DNA of 64,000 nucleotides from Streptomyces neyagawaensis (GCF_023516595.1 NZ_JAMGBG010000051.1:1-64000); one strand, 5' to 3'; shown: positions 50,969 to 59,716, counted from the first letter of the stretch. Notes: generated by a model not told the origin, from the letters alone. Numbers and translations are program-made.

Positions 50969-53500
50969 GTGGGGCATGGAGTGCCGGAACTCGTACTGGA
51001 ATTGAACGGACAAACCTGGACGCTCGATCCGTCCAGGGCATACACCCTCGGACGTGATCCGCAGGGGGATATCGTGTTCGACGACGCCAGGGTCTCCTGG
51101 CGCCACGCCACGATCAGCTTCAGCGGCCGTAGTTGGGTGATCGAGGACCACGGCAGCACCAACGGCACATTCGTGCAGGGCCAGCGGATCCACCAGTTGG
51201 AGATCGGCCCCGGCTCGGCCGTGCACCTGGGCAACGCGACCGACGGCCCGAGAGTCAGCCTCTCCGGCACGGCCGCGGCGGTGTCGCAGCCGCAGCAGCA
51301 GCCGTACGCCGCGCAGGGCGCGAGCGCCGGATACGCCGCCCAGCAGGCGCCGCAGCAGCAGGCGCCACAAGCGGGCTGGCAGCAGCCGCAGCAGCCCCAG
51401 GTCCCGCATCAGCAGGGCCATCCGCAGCAGGGCCCCGGTGGTGGCGCGGGGGCGCCGCCGGTGTACGGCGACCGCAGCCCGACCACGTTCCACCAGCTGG
51501 CCCTCGGCCGGGTGATGCGGATCGGTCGTGCCCTGGAGAACGATCTGGTCGTCTCCGACCTCCAGGTCTCCCGGAACCACGCCGAGTTCCACGCGACGCC
51601 CGACGGCCGCTTCGAGATCCGCGATCTCGGGTCCCACAACGGCACGTTCGTCAACGGTATGCCGATCGCCAAGGGCGGTACGGCACTCCTCGGTCCGAAC
51701 GACATCGTGGGCGTCGGCCACTCGACGTTCCGCATCATCGGGGACCGTCTCGAGGAGTTCGTCGACACCGGTGAGGTCTCCTTCTCCGCCCGTCATCTGA
51801 CGGTCACCGTCGACGGCGGCAAGCAGATCCTCAAGGACGTCTCCTTCGGCGTCCCCGAGAAGTCGCTCATCGCGGTCATCGGCCCCTCCGGCTCCGGCAA
51901 GTCCACCCTGCTCAAGGCGCTCACGGGCTACCGCCCCGCCAACCAGGGCGACGTCCTCTACGACAACCGGAACCTGTACAAGCAGTTCGCCGAGCTGCGC
52001 CAGCGCATCGGTCTGGTCCCGCAGGACGACATCCTGCACAAGGAGCTGACCGTCAAGAAGGCCCTCAAGTACGCGGCCAAGCTCCGCTTCCCGGCCGACA
52101 CCACGGCCGCCGAGCGCGAGGCCCGCATCGACGAGGTGCTGCGCGAGCTGAAGCTCGACATCCACAAGGACAAGAAGGTCACGTCCCTCTCCGGCGGCCA
52201 GCGCAAGCGCGTTTCGGTCGCCCTGGAGCTGCTGACCAAGCCGTCGCTGATCTTCCTGGACGAGCCGACCTCCGGCCTCGACCCGGGCATGGACCGCGAC
52301 GTCATGCAGCTGCTGCGCGGCCTCGCCGACGACGGCCGCACGGTCCTCGTGGTCACCCACTCGGTGGCCGAGCTCGCGATCTGCGACAAGCTGCTGGTGA
52401 TGGCGCCGGGCGGCTCGGTGGCGTACTTCGGCCCGCCCGAGGAGGCCCTGAACTTCTTCGGCTACGAGACCTGGGCCGACGTCTTCTCCGCCTTCGAGAA
52501 CTACCGCGACTACGACTGGGCGGGCCGCTGGAAGGGCTCGCAGCACTACCAGATGTACGCCGCGGACATCGACGCCGTCGCCCCGCAGTCGGTGCACATG
52601 CCGCCGCCGCAGTCGATGCGCCCGCCGAAGCCGCAGAGCTGGTTCTCCCAGCTCGGCACCCTCGTCCGCCGCTACCTCGCGGTGATCGTGTCGGACAAGG
52701 GCTTCCTGGCGCTGACGGTGATCCTGCCGGCCGTCCTCGGCGCGGTGAGCCTGCTCATCGACCCGGACAAGGACCTGCTGGTCAGGAAGGTGAACCCGGC
52801 GACCAACCTGCCCATCCCGAACGGCACCGCCACCACGGTGCTGCTGATCCTCGCGGTCGGCGCGTGCTTCGCGGGCGCCGCCAACTCCGTCCGTGAGCTG
52901 ATCAAGGAACGGGTGATCTACGAGCGGGAGCGGGCGACCGGTCTGTCGCGCTCGGCGTACCTGATGTCGAAGGTCATCGTCCTCGGCACGGTCACCGTGC
53001 TCCAGGGCGCCATGGTCGGCGCGATCGGCTTCGCCAGCCGGACCATCCCCGACGAGGCCCTGATCCTCGGCGAGGGCAAGGTCGCCGTGATGCTCGAACT
53101 CTCCATCCCGATCATGGGCCTCGGCTTCACGTCGATGATGTTCGGCCTGGTCATCTCCTCGCTGGTGAAGACCGCCGAGAAGACCATGCCGCTGCTGGTC
53201 ATGTTCGCGATCGTCCAGGTCGTCTTCACCGGTTGCCTCTTCGCCCTGCACGGCAGCCCCGGCGTCAACGAGTTCTCGTACCTGATGCCGTCGCGCTGGG
53301 CGGTCGCCGCCGCCGGCGCCACGCTGGACTTCAACAACATCAGCCCGCCCAAGGAGGCCGGCGACACGGACCCGCTGTGGGACCACACGGCCGGCGTCTA
53401 CGCCTTCGACATGATCGCCCTGGTCCTGATCGGCGTCGTCTGCGGCATCCTCGTGGCCCGCTTCCTGCGCCGCCACGAGCCCGAGGTCATGCGGAAGTAA
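50969..53500 (+). CDS. FHA-domain ABC transporter (ATPase plus permease)
   Basis: 843 aa. Two FHA domains: residues about 15-95 (YTLGRDPQGDIVFDDARVSWRHATI, DHGSTNGTFV) and about 175-255 (MRIGRALENDLVVSDLQVSRNHAEF, DLGSHNGTFVNG), split by a Gln-rich linker. ABC ATPase about 270-500: Walker A GPSGSGKST, signature LSGGQRKRVS, Walker B LIFLDEPTSGLD. Then an ABC2-type permease with six helices. FHA domains bind phosphothreonine, so Ser/Thr kinases likely control this exporter. GTG 50969 has GGGGG nine bases before; GTG 50981 is an alternative. The 229-bp divergent gap to the streptophobe gene holds no recognised site. Confidence 0.93.
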   Translation: MGHGVPELVLELNGQTWTLDPSRAYTLGRDPQGDIVFDDARVSWRHATISFSGRSWVIEDHGSTNGTFVQGQRIHQLEIGPGSAVHLGNATDGPRVSLSGTAAAVSQPQQQPYAAQGASAGYAAQQAPQQQAPQAGWQQPQQPQVPHQQGHPQQGPGGGAGAPPVYGDRSPTTFHQLALGRVMRIGRALENDLVVSDLQVSRNHAEFHATPDGRFEIRDLGSHNGTFVNGMPIAKGGTALLGPNDIVGVGHSTFRIIGDRLEEFVDTGEVSFSARHLTVTVDGGKQILKDVSFGVPEKSLIAVIGPSGSGKSTLLKALTGYRPANQGDVLYDNRNLYKQFAELRQRIGLVPQDDILHKELTVKKALKYAAKLRFPADTTAAEREARIDEVLRELKLDIHKDKKVTSLSGGQRKRVSVALELLTKPSLIFLDEPTSGLDPGMDRDVMQLLRGLADDGRTVLVVTHSVAELAICDKLLVMAPGGSVAYFGPPEEALNFFGYETWADVFSAFENYRDYDWAGRWKGSQHYQMYAADIDAVAPQSVHMPPPQSMRPPKPQSWFSQLGTLVRRYLAVIVSDKGFLALTVILPAVLGAVSLLIDPDKDLLVRKVNPATNLPIPNGTATTVLLILAVGACFAGAANSVRELIKERVIYERERATGLSRSAYLMSKVIVLGTVTVLQGAMVGAIGFASRTIPDEALILGEGKVAVMLELSIPIMGLGFTSMMFGLVISSLVKTAEKTMPLLVMFAIVQVVFTGCLFALHGSPGVNEFSYLMPSRWAVAAAGATLDFNNISPPKEAGDTDPLWDHTAGVYAFDMIALVLIGVVCGILVARFLRRHEPEVMRK

Positions 53501-53522
53501 CCGAGGGCACCGGCACACACGC

Positions 53523-53559
53523 CGAAGGGCGGCACCCCACCAGGGGGTGCCGCCCTTCG
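53523..53559. terminator. 16-bp perfect stem-loop between convergent genes
   Basis: CGAAGGGCGGCACCCC (53523-53538) and GGGGTGCCGCCCTTCG (53544-53559) pair around five bases, ending both the FHA-ABC and transglycosylase transcripts. Confidence 0.85.
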
Positions 53560-53585
53560 ACGCTTCACCGGGGTCCGCGCCGACC

Positions 53586-54299
53586 TCAGTAAGCGCTGTT
53601 GACGTTGTCGATCGACCCGTAGCGGTCGGCCGCGTAGTTCGCGGCGGCCGTCAGGTTCGCGACCGGGTCGTACTGGCTCCACGCGGTGCCCGGGACGTGG
53701 TAGGCGTCGAAGGTCGGCTTGATGACCTGGAGCAGGCCGATCGACGGGACGCCGTTCTGGGCGTTGATGTCCCAGTTGTTGATGGCCCGCGGGTTGCCCG
53801 AGGACTCCCGCATGATGTTCTTGTGCAGACCCTGGTAGGTGCCCGGGATCTTGTGCTTCTTCATGATGTCGAGAGCCTCGCGGATCCAGCCGTCGAGGTT
53901 GTTCGGGTAGCTCTTGGCCGCGGCGGCCTTGACCTGCGCGGCGCGCTTGGCGGACCGGCTCGCGGCCTCCTTCTTCGCACGCTCCTGCGCGGCCTTCTGC
54001 TGCGCGGCCTTCTGCTGCGCGGCCTTCTGCTGTGCGGCCTTCTGCTGCGCGGCGACCACGGCGGCCTTCTTCTGGGCGTCGGCCGCCTGGTCGACGACGC
54101 TCGCCTTGACCGTCTGGGCCGGGCTCTGGCTGAACGCCACCGGCGCCGCGGAAACCGTCTTCGTGGCGGTCTGAGCCTCGGCCGGCACCAGCGAGAACGC
54201 GACGGCGGCGGCGCCGACGGCGGCCACTCCGGCGAACGAGAGCTTGTGGGCCTTGGACAGCACGGGACGGTGACCGGGGTTCTTGGCGTTCAGCGACAT
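53586..54299 (-). CDS. secreted lytic transglycosylase (SLT) domain protein
   Basis: 237 aa. Signal-like helix AHKLSFAGVAAVGAAAVAFSLVPAEA after a charged start. A linker contains QQKAA repeats in tandem (about residues 80-105), then a helical basic stretch and the SLT domain: NLDGWIREALDIMKKHKIPGTYQGLHKNIMRESSGNPRAINNWDIN, with the catalytic Glu in RESSGNP, and GLLQVIKPTFDAYH. It cleaves peptidoglycan glycan strands, probably in growth or sporulation. The repeats are 15-bp units in DNA. Its 5' region has a hairpin at 54371. Confidence 0.88.
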   Translation of the reverse strand: MSLNAKNPGHRPVLSKAHKLSFAGVAAVGAAAVAFSLVPAEAQTATKTVSAAPVAFSQSPAQTVKASVVDQAADAQKKAAVVAAQQKAAQQKAAQQKAAQQKAAQERAKKEAASRSAKRAAQVKAAAAKSYPNNLDGWIREALDIMKKHKIPGTYQGLHKNIMRESSGNPRAINNWDINAQNGVPSIGLLQVIKPTFDAYHVPGTAWSQYDPVANLTAAANYAADRYGSIDNVNSAY

Positions 54300-54370
54300 G
54301 GGTGATGGACCTCTTCGAATAGCGCGGAGGTCGCTCTCGGCCGGGTGGGGACATTGCTTTTCCAGCACAA

Positions 54371-54396
54371 GCGCCGTGGGCGGAAACCCACGGCGC
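54371..54396 (-). promoter_or_regulatory. 10-bp hairpin in transglycosylase 5' region
   Basis: GCGCCGTGGG (54371-54380) pairs with CCCACGGCGC (54387-54396), 72 bp upstream of the start codon. It may be part of a 5' UTR structure. I looked for the c-di-AMP (ydaO) riboswitch pattern that controls such hydrolases in Streptomyces and did not recognise it. The rest of the 304-bp gap 54300-54603 holds this hairpin, the queA terminator and a presumed promoter. Confidence 0.4.
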
Positions 54397-54482
54397 CGAG
54401 CGACGGAAGCAATTCTTAGCGGCCGCAAAATCGCGTGGCAAAGGTGTGACCTACGATGCCGCTTAGTGGACGCGGAAGCGGC

Positions 54483-54512
54483 AAAACGGGACAGAATAAC
54501 CCGTCTGTCCCG
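54483..54512 (-). terminator. terminator after queA
   Basis: On the minus strand CGGGACAG and CTGTCCCG (54487-54494 / 54505-54512) pair around ten bases and are followed by TTTT (AAAA at 54483-54486), a classical shape. Confidence 0.65.
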
Positions 54513-54603
54513 CTCAAACCGGGCGTATCCATCTCCTAGGGAGCTTCGTACGTGATGTGGGCCCTATGTGCGGCCTCACATCGCCAACGCGGCGTCTTCA
54601 CGT

Positions 54604-55683
54604 TCAGTTGCTGGCGCAATGCGCAAGGTGAGGTATCTCCGGGGGGAGGATGAGATGCACGTCGCCGAACTCGTGCCACAGGTAGTCCCCCGCCAGCGCC
54701 TCCTCGTACGCCCGCTCCACCGCCGCCCGCCCCGCCACCGCCTCCAGCATCAGCAGATGCGACGCCTCCGGCTCGTGCAGCCCGGTCACCAGCCCGTCGA
54801 CCACCCGCACCCCCCGCTCCGGGGTGACCACCAGATCCGTCCACCCCTCACCGGCCCGTACGACACCGTCGGCGCCGGCCGCGGACTCCACGGCCCGCAC
54901 GGCCGTCGTCCCCACCGCGACCACCCGCCCGTCGCCCGCCCCGACCGCGTTGATCAGCCGCGCCGACGCCTCCGGCACCGCGAACCGCTCCGGGTACGGC
55001 GGCTCGTGCGCCTCCGCCGACGCGACCCCCGTGTGCAGGGTGACGGGCGCGAACTGCACCCCCCGGCTCACCAGCTCCGCCACCAGTTGCGGAGTGAAGG
55101 GCCGCGCCGCACTCGGCATCTCCGCACTGCCCGCCCCGTCCTCGGACGGCAGCGCGAACACCGTCTGGTACACGGACAGCGGCTGGTCCCGCTCCGTGTA
55201 GGAGTACCGAATGGGCCGCCCGCGCTCCCGCAGCAGCCCCAGGACGTCCGGCGACGACACCCGCGCCCACCACAGCCGCCCGCCCCGCCCGCTCAGCGGC
55301 TCCTCCAGAACCAGCCCCGCACCCCCGGGAAGCCGCACCACCGCCCCCGCGGGACCACCCGCACGCGCGCGTGTGGTGCCCCTGCCGTCCGGGTCCCGCA
55401 GCTCGACGGCCCACCGCCCGTCATCGCCCCGCGTGGAGAAATGCACCACCACGCGCGTGTGCCCGATCACGCCGTCGACGGCCGCCGCCAGCGTCGACGA
55501 CGTGTTCACCACCAGCAGGTCCCCGGCCCGCAGCAGCCGCGGCAGCTCCACGAACGCGTGGTGCGACACCTCCGTACCGCGCGACACCAGCAGCCGTACG
55601 GAATCCCGGTCCAGCCCCGGCCCACGCTGCTCGACCGGCACCCGCGCAGACCGGTCGCCGGGCACCTTCAGCGCCGTCGTCAT
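54604..55683 (-). CDS. queA: S-adenosylmethionine:tRNA ribosyltransferase-isomerase-like (QueA)
   Basis: 359 aa. QueA marks: SRGTEVSHHAFVELPRLLRAGDLLVVNTSSTLAAAV, RPIRYSYTERDQPLSVYQTVFALPSEDGAGSAEMPSAARPFTPQLVAELVSRGVQFAPVTLHTGVAS, and AVGTTAVRAVESA. In other bacteria QueA transfers and isomerises ribose from SAM to the 7-deazaguanine of tRNA in queuosine synthesis. Neither Tgt nor other queuosine genes are next to it, and it is translationally coupled to an SDR, so its substrate here may differ. Start overlaps the SDR stop (TGATG). Confidence 0.85.
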   Translation of the reverse strand: MTTALKVPGDRSARVPVEQRGPGLDRDSVRLLVSRGTEVSHHAFVELPRLLRAGDLLVVNTSSTLAAAVDGVIGHTRVVVHFSTRGDDGRWAVELRDPDGRGTTRARAGGPAGAVVRLPGGAGLVLEEPLSGRGGRLWWARVSSPDVLGLLRERGRPIRYSYTERDQPLSVYQTVFALPSEDGAGSAEMPSAARPFTPQLVAELVSRGVQFAPVTLHTGVASAEAHEPPYPERFAVPEASARLINAVGAGDGRVVAVGTTAVRAVESAAGADGVVRAGEGWTDLVVTPERGVRVVDGLVTGLHEPEASHLLMLEAVAGRAAVERAYEEALAGDYLWHEFGDVHLILPPEIPHLAHCASN

Positions 55684-56375
55684 CACGCCCCCAGCAGGGA
55701 CGCCGCCCCGTACCGGCCGCTGGCCGGCCGCACCTCGACCAGCCGCAGGAACGCCGGCACCACACTCTCCGGACGCGGCCGCGGACCGCCGTCGTCCGGC
55801 ACGGCCGCCGCGTACAGATCGGTCCCCATGTCGCCGGGATCCACCGCCCACACCCGCAGCCCCGGCTCCTCCACGGCCAGCACCGCCGACAGATGGTCCA
55901 GCGCCGCCTTCGACGCCCCGTACCCGCCCCACGTCTCGTAGGCCTCCGCCGCCGCGTCCGAGCTGACGTCGATCACCGCGCCCGCGTCGGACGCCCGCAA
56001 CAGCGGCAGCGCCTCCTGGACCAGCCCCAGCGCCGCGACCACATTGACCTCGAGGGCCCGCCGCAGCCCGTCCAGGGCCAGCTCCTCCAGCCTGACCAGC
56101 GGCTCGGCGCCCAGCGCGCTCGCGTTGTTCACCAGCAGGTCCAGCCCGCCCAGCGCACGGGCCGCCTCGACCAGCGCGGCCCGGTGCGCCGCGTCCGTCA
56201 CATCCCCCGGCAGCACCTCGACCCGCGTCCCGTGCGCCGCCAACTCCTTCGCCGTGCCCCGCAGGACCTCCTCGGTCCGCGCGTCGAGCACCAGGTCCCA
56301 TCCCCGTTCGGCCAACGCTTCCCCCAGCGCCCGTCCCAGGCCCTTGGAAGCCCCCGTGATGATCGCCACCGGCAT
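55683..56375 (-). CDS. SDR family oxidoreductase
   Basis: 230 aa. VAIITGASKGLGRALGEAL is the NAD(P) loop, LLVNNAS the second motif and YGASKAALDHL the catalytic Tyr/Lys. The last part (RVWAVDPGDMGTDLYAAAVPDD) is typical of carbonyl reductases. It is the first gene of a pair with queA. ATG 56375 has GAGGGG upstream. Substrate unknown. Confidence 0.88.
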   Translation of the reverse strand: MPVAIITGASKGLGRALGEALAERGWDLVLDARTEEVLRGTAKELAAHGTRVEVLPGDVTDAAHRAALVEAARALGGLDLLVNNASALGAEPLVRLEELALDGLRRALEVNVVAALGLVQEALPLLRASDAGAVIDVSSDAAAEAYETWGGYGASKAALDHLSAVLAVEEPGLRVWAVDPGDMGTDLYAAAVPDDGGPRPRPESVVPAFLRLVEVRPASGRYGAASLLGA

Positions 56376-56491
56376 GACATCGTCCCCTCGTCGTCCGCCG
56401 CCTCCCGCTCCGGTCGGCGGTGATCCCAACGTAGGAACCCGGCCCTCCCCGCCGCCTCGTACGCGGGCCCCAGTACGCCAAGGCCCTTCGC

Positions 56492-56549
56492 CCTAGGCCA
56501 CCGGTCGGGGCCCCGGGTCCTAGGACCGGTCGTAGGTCCGATGCCTAGG
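56492..56549. promoter_or_regulatory. cluster of CCTAGG boxes upstream of kinase gene
   Basis: CCTAGG occurs at 56492-56497, 56519-56524 and 56544-56549, and a near copy CGTAGG at 56531-56536. The second is the core of the palindrome GGTCCTAGGACC (56517-56528). CTAG is rare in Streptomyces DNA, so three in 58 bp is unlikely by chance. The cluster lies between the divergent SDR-queA and kinase-regulator genes, and may be the binding site of the NarL-type regulator encoded downstream. The surrounding gap (56376-56618) has no other recognised feature. Confidence 0.6.
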
Positions 56550-56618
56550 TCCGACGGCCGGTGCGGCGCCGTCGGCGGTCCGATCCGCGCTGTCGGACCC
56601 CGCCGGTACGGTGAGTTC

Positions 56619-57764
56619 ATGAGTCAAGGTCCCCGGTCGGGCCTCGCGGCGGTGAGTTCCGCGCTGCTGGCCATGAGCAGACACCTGGAGGTACGGGACG
56701 TCCTGAAGACGATCGTCGCCTCCGCCCGAGAGCTGCTCGACGCCGAGTACGCCGCCCTCGGCGTCCCCGACGACCACGGCGGCTTCGCCCAGTTCGTCGT
56801 CGACGGCGTCACCGACGCGCAGTGGAAGGCCATCGGCCCCCTCCCGCGCCAGCACGGCATCCTCGCCGCGATGCTTCACGAGGCCACCCCGGAGCGCCTC
56901 GCCGACGTGCGCGACGACCCGCGCTTCGAGGGCTGGCCCACCACCCACCCCGACCTGGTCGACTTCCTCGGCCTGCCCATCCGCGACGGAGACGAAGTCA
57001 TCGGCGCCCTCTTCCTCGCCAACAAGCGCTGCCCCCGGCCGGAGGGCGGCTGCGGCTTCACCGAGGAGGACGAGGAACTGCTGTCGATCCTCGCCCAGCA
57101 CGCCGCCATCGCCCTGACCAACGCCCGCCTCTACGAGCGCAGCCGCGAGCTGACCATCGCGGAGGAACGCTCCCGCCTCGCCCACGAGCTGCACGACGCG
57201 GTCAGCCAGAAGCTGTTCTCCCTGCGGCTGACCGCCCAGGCGGCGGCCGCCCTGGTCGACCGCGACCCCTCACGCGCCAAGGGCGAGCTCCAGCAGGTGG
57301 CCGCCCTCGCCGCCGAGGCCGCGGACGAGCTGCGCGCCGCCGTCGTCGAACTGCGCCCCGCCGGACTCGACGAGGACGGCCTGGCCGCCACCCTGCGCAC
57401 CCAGGTCCACGTCCTCGACCGCGCCCACAGCGCCCGCGTCACCTTCTCCGCCCGCGGCGCCCGCGCGCTGCCGGCGGCCCAGGAGGAGGCCATGCTCCGT
57501 GTCGCCCAGGAGGCCCTGCACAACGCCCTGCGCCACTCGGAGGCCGAGCACGTCGACGTCGCCCTGGAGCGCCGGGGCAACGGCGCGGTGCTGCGGATCA
57601 CCGACGACGGCACCGGCTTCGACCCGCGGGCGATACGCCGCGCGGGACGCCACCTCGGCCTCGTCTCCATGCGAGACCGGGCGAGCGGGGTCGGCGGCAC
57701 GCTGACCGTGGAATCGGCGCCCGGCAAGGGCACCACGATCGAGATGGAGGTCCCCGGTGGCTGA
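56619..57764 (+). CDS. GAF-domain histidine kinase
   Basis: 381 aa. GAF domain residues about 15-165 (RDVLKTIVASARELLDAEYAALGVPDDHGGFAQFVVDG..QHGILAAML and DFLGLPIRDGDEVIGALFLANK). Phospho-acceptor His in RSRLAHELHDAVSQKLFSLRL. ATPase: EALHNALRHSEAEHVDV, ITDDGTGFD, HLGLVSMRDRASGVGG. No membrane helices, so the sensor is cytoplasmic, perhaps detecting redox, gas or nucleotides through GAF. No haem ligand can be read. Overlaps the regulator gene by eight bases, so it is an operon. Confidence 0.92.
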   Translation: MSQGPRSGLAAVSSALLAMSRHLEVRDVLKTIVASARELLDAEYAALGVPDDHGGFAQFVVDGVTDAQWKAIGPLPRQHGILAAMLHEATPERLADVRDDPRFEGWPTTHPDLVDFLGLPIRDGDEVIGALFLANKRCPRPEGGCGFTEEDEELLSILAQHAAIALTNARLYERSRELTIAEERSRLAHELHDAVSQKLFSLRLTAQAAAALVDRDPSRAKGELQQVAALAAEAADELRAAVVELRPAGLDEDGLAATLRTQVHVLDRAHSARVTFSARGARALPAAQEEAMLRVAQEALHNALRHSEAEHVDVALERRGNGAVLRITDDGTGFDPRAIRRAGRHLGLVSMRDRASGVGGTLTVESAPGKGTTIEMEVPGG

Positions 57765-58398
57765 CGCAATCAAGGTGCTGCTCGTCGACGACCACCAGGT
57801 GGTCCGCCGGGGCCTGCGCACCTTCCTCGAGGTGCAGGACGACATAGAGGTCGTGGGGGAGGCCGCCGACGGCGCCGAGGGCGTCGCCCGCGCCGAGGAG
57901 CTCCGGCCCGACGTCGTCCTCATGGACGTCAAGATGCCGGGCATGGACGGCATCGACGCGCTCCGCAGACTCCGCGAACTCGACAACCCCGCGCGCGTGC
58001 TCATCGTCACCAGCTTCACCGAGCAGCGCACCGTCGTCCCGGCCCTGCGCGCCGGCGCCGCCGGGTACGTCTACAAGGACGTGGATCCCGACGCCCTCGC
58101 CGGCGCCATCCGCTCCGTGCATGCCGGACACATCCTGCTCCAGCCGGAGGTCGCCGGGGTGCTCCTCTCCCAGGAGGAGGCCAACTCCGGTCAGGGAAGG
58201 GGCGGTTCACTCACCGAGCGGGAACGCGAGGTGCTCGGACTGATCGCCGACGGCCGCTCCAACCGGGAGATCGCCCGCGCCCTGGTCCTGTCCGAGAAGA
58301 CGGTCAAGACCCACGTCTCCAACATCCTCATGAAGCTCGACCTGGCGGACCGGACCCAGGCCGCGCTGTGGGCGGTACGCCACGGTGTGACCGGATGA
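57757..58398 (+). CDS. NarL/LuxR-type response regulator
   Basis: 213 aa. Receiver: IKVLLVDDHQVVRRGL, phospho-Asp in DVVLMDVKMPGMDG, Thr/Ser switch TSFTEQ and Lys in VYKDVD. LuxR-type HTH: LTEREREVLGLIADGRSNREIARALVLSEKTVKTHVSNILMKLDLADRTQ. Partner of the GAF kinase. The CCTAGG cluster upstream of the operon could be its site, and queA/SDR and chaplin genes are potential targets. Confidence 0.95.
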   Translation: MADAIKVLLVDDHQVVRRGLRTFLEVQDDIEVVGEAADGAEGVARAEELRPDVVLMDVKMPGMDGIDALRRLRELDNPARVLIVTSFTEQRTVVPALRAGAAGYVYKDVDPDALAGAIRSVHAGHILLQPEVAGVLLSQEEANSGQGRGGSLTEREREVLGLIADGRSNREIARALVLSEKTVKTHVSNILMKLDLADRTQAALWAVRHGVTG

Positions 58399-58418
58399 TG
58401 GGCCGATTGTCCGGCAAC

Positions 58419-58437
58419 CCGGAAGGTTCCCTTCCGG
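58419..58437 (+). terminator. 8-bp stem-loop after response regulator
   Basis: CCGGAAGG and CCTTCCGG pair around TTC, 21 bp past the regulator stop. Confidence 0.6.
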
Positions 58438-58556
58438 TCTGAGATTCATACCGTCGGGTGTATGTCCCCCGAATGGCGCATCCTCGGTGGGGCCCCGCCG
58501 TTCTTCAGTGCGTGCTGCGTGCGACCGCCGCAGTGATCGCGAGGAAGGGCTCAGAA

Positions 58557-58805
58557 GTGAAGAACCTGAAGAAGGCCGCTGCTGTCACGATGGTGGCCGG
58601 TGGCCTCGTCGCCGCCGGTGCGGGCATGGCCTCCGCCACCGACGGCGGGGCGCACGCGGGCGGCAAGGCCGTCGGCTCGCCGGGCGTCATCTCGGGGAAC
58701 CTCATCCAGGCCCCCATCGACATCCCGGTCAACGTGGTCGGCAACAGCGTCAGCGTCGTGGGCATCCTGAACCCGGCCTTCGGCAACCAGGGTGTCAACC
58801 ACTGA
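58557..58805 (+). CDS. chpE: ChpE-like short chaplin without cysteines
   Basis: 82 aa: GTG 58557 then KNLKKAAAVTMVAGGLVAAGAGMASA, a signal peptide cleaved near Ala27. The mature chaplin domain reads GKAVGSPGVISGNLIQAPIDIPVNVVGNSVSVVGILNPAFGNQGVNH. Ordinary chaplins have two Cys (CGN and VC); here both positions are Val and Gln, as in ChpE. It assembles into the amyloid-like coat of aerial hyphae. Start has GAGGAAGG upstream. It is flanked by its own terminator, so it is a monocistron. Confidence 0.9.
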   Translation: MKNLKKAAAVTMVAGGLVAAGAGMASATDGGAHAGGKAVGSPGVISGNLIQAPIDIPVNVVGNSVSVVGILNPAFGNQGVNH

Positions 58806-58831
58806 CGTTCCGCCCCGGAGCATCAGTGACC

Positions 58832-58863
58832 ACCGGCCTTCCGGACCCCTCCGGAAGGCCGGT
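58832..58863 (+). terminator. 13-bp stem-loop after chpE
   Basis: ACCGGCCTTCCGG (58832-58844) pairs with CCGGAAGGCCGGT (58851-58863) around six bases, 26 bp past the chaplin stop. Confidence 0.8.
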
Positions 58864-58933
58864 CAGCCATGTCCGCGACCCCGGCCGTCCCCTCCCGCGG
58901 CTCTGTAGAACAGGGCCGAGGCGCCGGCGCGCA

Positions 58934-59716
58934 CTACCCCCGCTCCCGCTCCTCCACGAACGCGTTGTACGCCGCCACCTGCGCCCGCCGGGCCGTCCGC
59001 TCCACCGGTCGCAACGCGGCCACCCGGGAGCCCATCTCGGACGCGCTCACCGCACCCCCGTGCCCGTTCTCGTACGCCAGCGAGATCAGCAACCCCACCC
59101 GCTGCGCCAACTCCAGCACCCGCACGGCGCGCGGCGGATACCCGGGCGCGAGCACCTCACGCCCCCGCTCGGCCCGCGCCCGGTACGCGTCGATCGCCGC
59201 CTCCGCCACCGGACCCGACGCTGCCACGTCCAACCGCGACAGCACCGCCGTCGCGTCCCGCAGCGCCTCCGCCAGCTCCCGCTCGGCCTCCCCGAGGGAC
59301 GGCACATCGGCGGGCGGCGCCTCCCGCACCTCCAGACAGTGCCAGACCACCTCGACGTGCTCGTCGCCCGAGGGCCCCGCCGCGTACACCTCCGGCACCA
59401 GCCCCAGCGCACCCCCGTGGCACACCACGGCCTCCTCCGCCTCCAGCGCCCGCTTGTTGAACTCCGGCGGCCCACTGAGCCCCAGCGGATGCCCCGGCGC
59501 GGGCAGGGCCACCCGCAACCCCGTCACCCCCACCGCCCGCAGCCGCCCGAGCGCGAGCGTCAGCCCGACGGGCCCCGACTCGCCGGGCAACCCCTCCACC
59601 CGATGCACCGCGTCCTCCCCGACGATCGCGAGCACCGCGTCGTCCGGCGAGACAAGTCCGGCAAGAAGGGCGTTTCCCCATGCGGCAAGGCGTCCTGAAC
59701 GTGGTTCCGAGAGCAT
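58934..59716 (-). CDS. hypothetical conserved Streptomyces protein
   Basis: 260 aa, cytoplasmic by composition, no family recognised. It begins MLSEPRSGRLAAWGNALLAGLVSPDDAVLAIVGEDAVHRV and has a Gly/Pro-rich middle (GPVGLTLALGRLRAVGVTGLRVALPAPGHPLGLSGPPEFNKRALEAEEAVV) and a helical C-half. High GC codon use fits neighbours, so it is native. It lies divergent from the ABC ATPase over 151 bp and convergent with chpE. Function unknown. Confidence 0.75.
   Translation of the reverse strand: MLSEPRSGRLAAWGNALLAGLVSPDDAVLAIVGEDAVHRVEGLPGESGPVGLTLALGRLRAVGVTGLRVALPAPGHPLGLSGPPEFNKRALEAEEAVVCHGGALGLVPEVYAAGPSGDEHVEVVWHCLEVREAPPADVPSLGEAERELAEALRDATAVLSRLDVAASGPVAEAAIDAYRARAERGREVLAPGYPPRAVRVLELAQRVGLLISLAYENGHGGAVSASEMGSRVAALRPVERTARRAQVAAYNAFVEERERG

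Noticed and set aside
54300..54483. c-di-AMP (ydaO) riboswitch before the transglycosylase
   Set aside because: The expected conserved segments could not be recognised; only a simple hairpin is clear.
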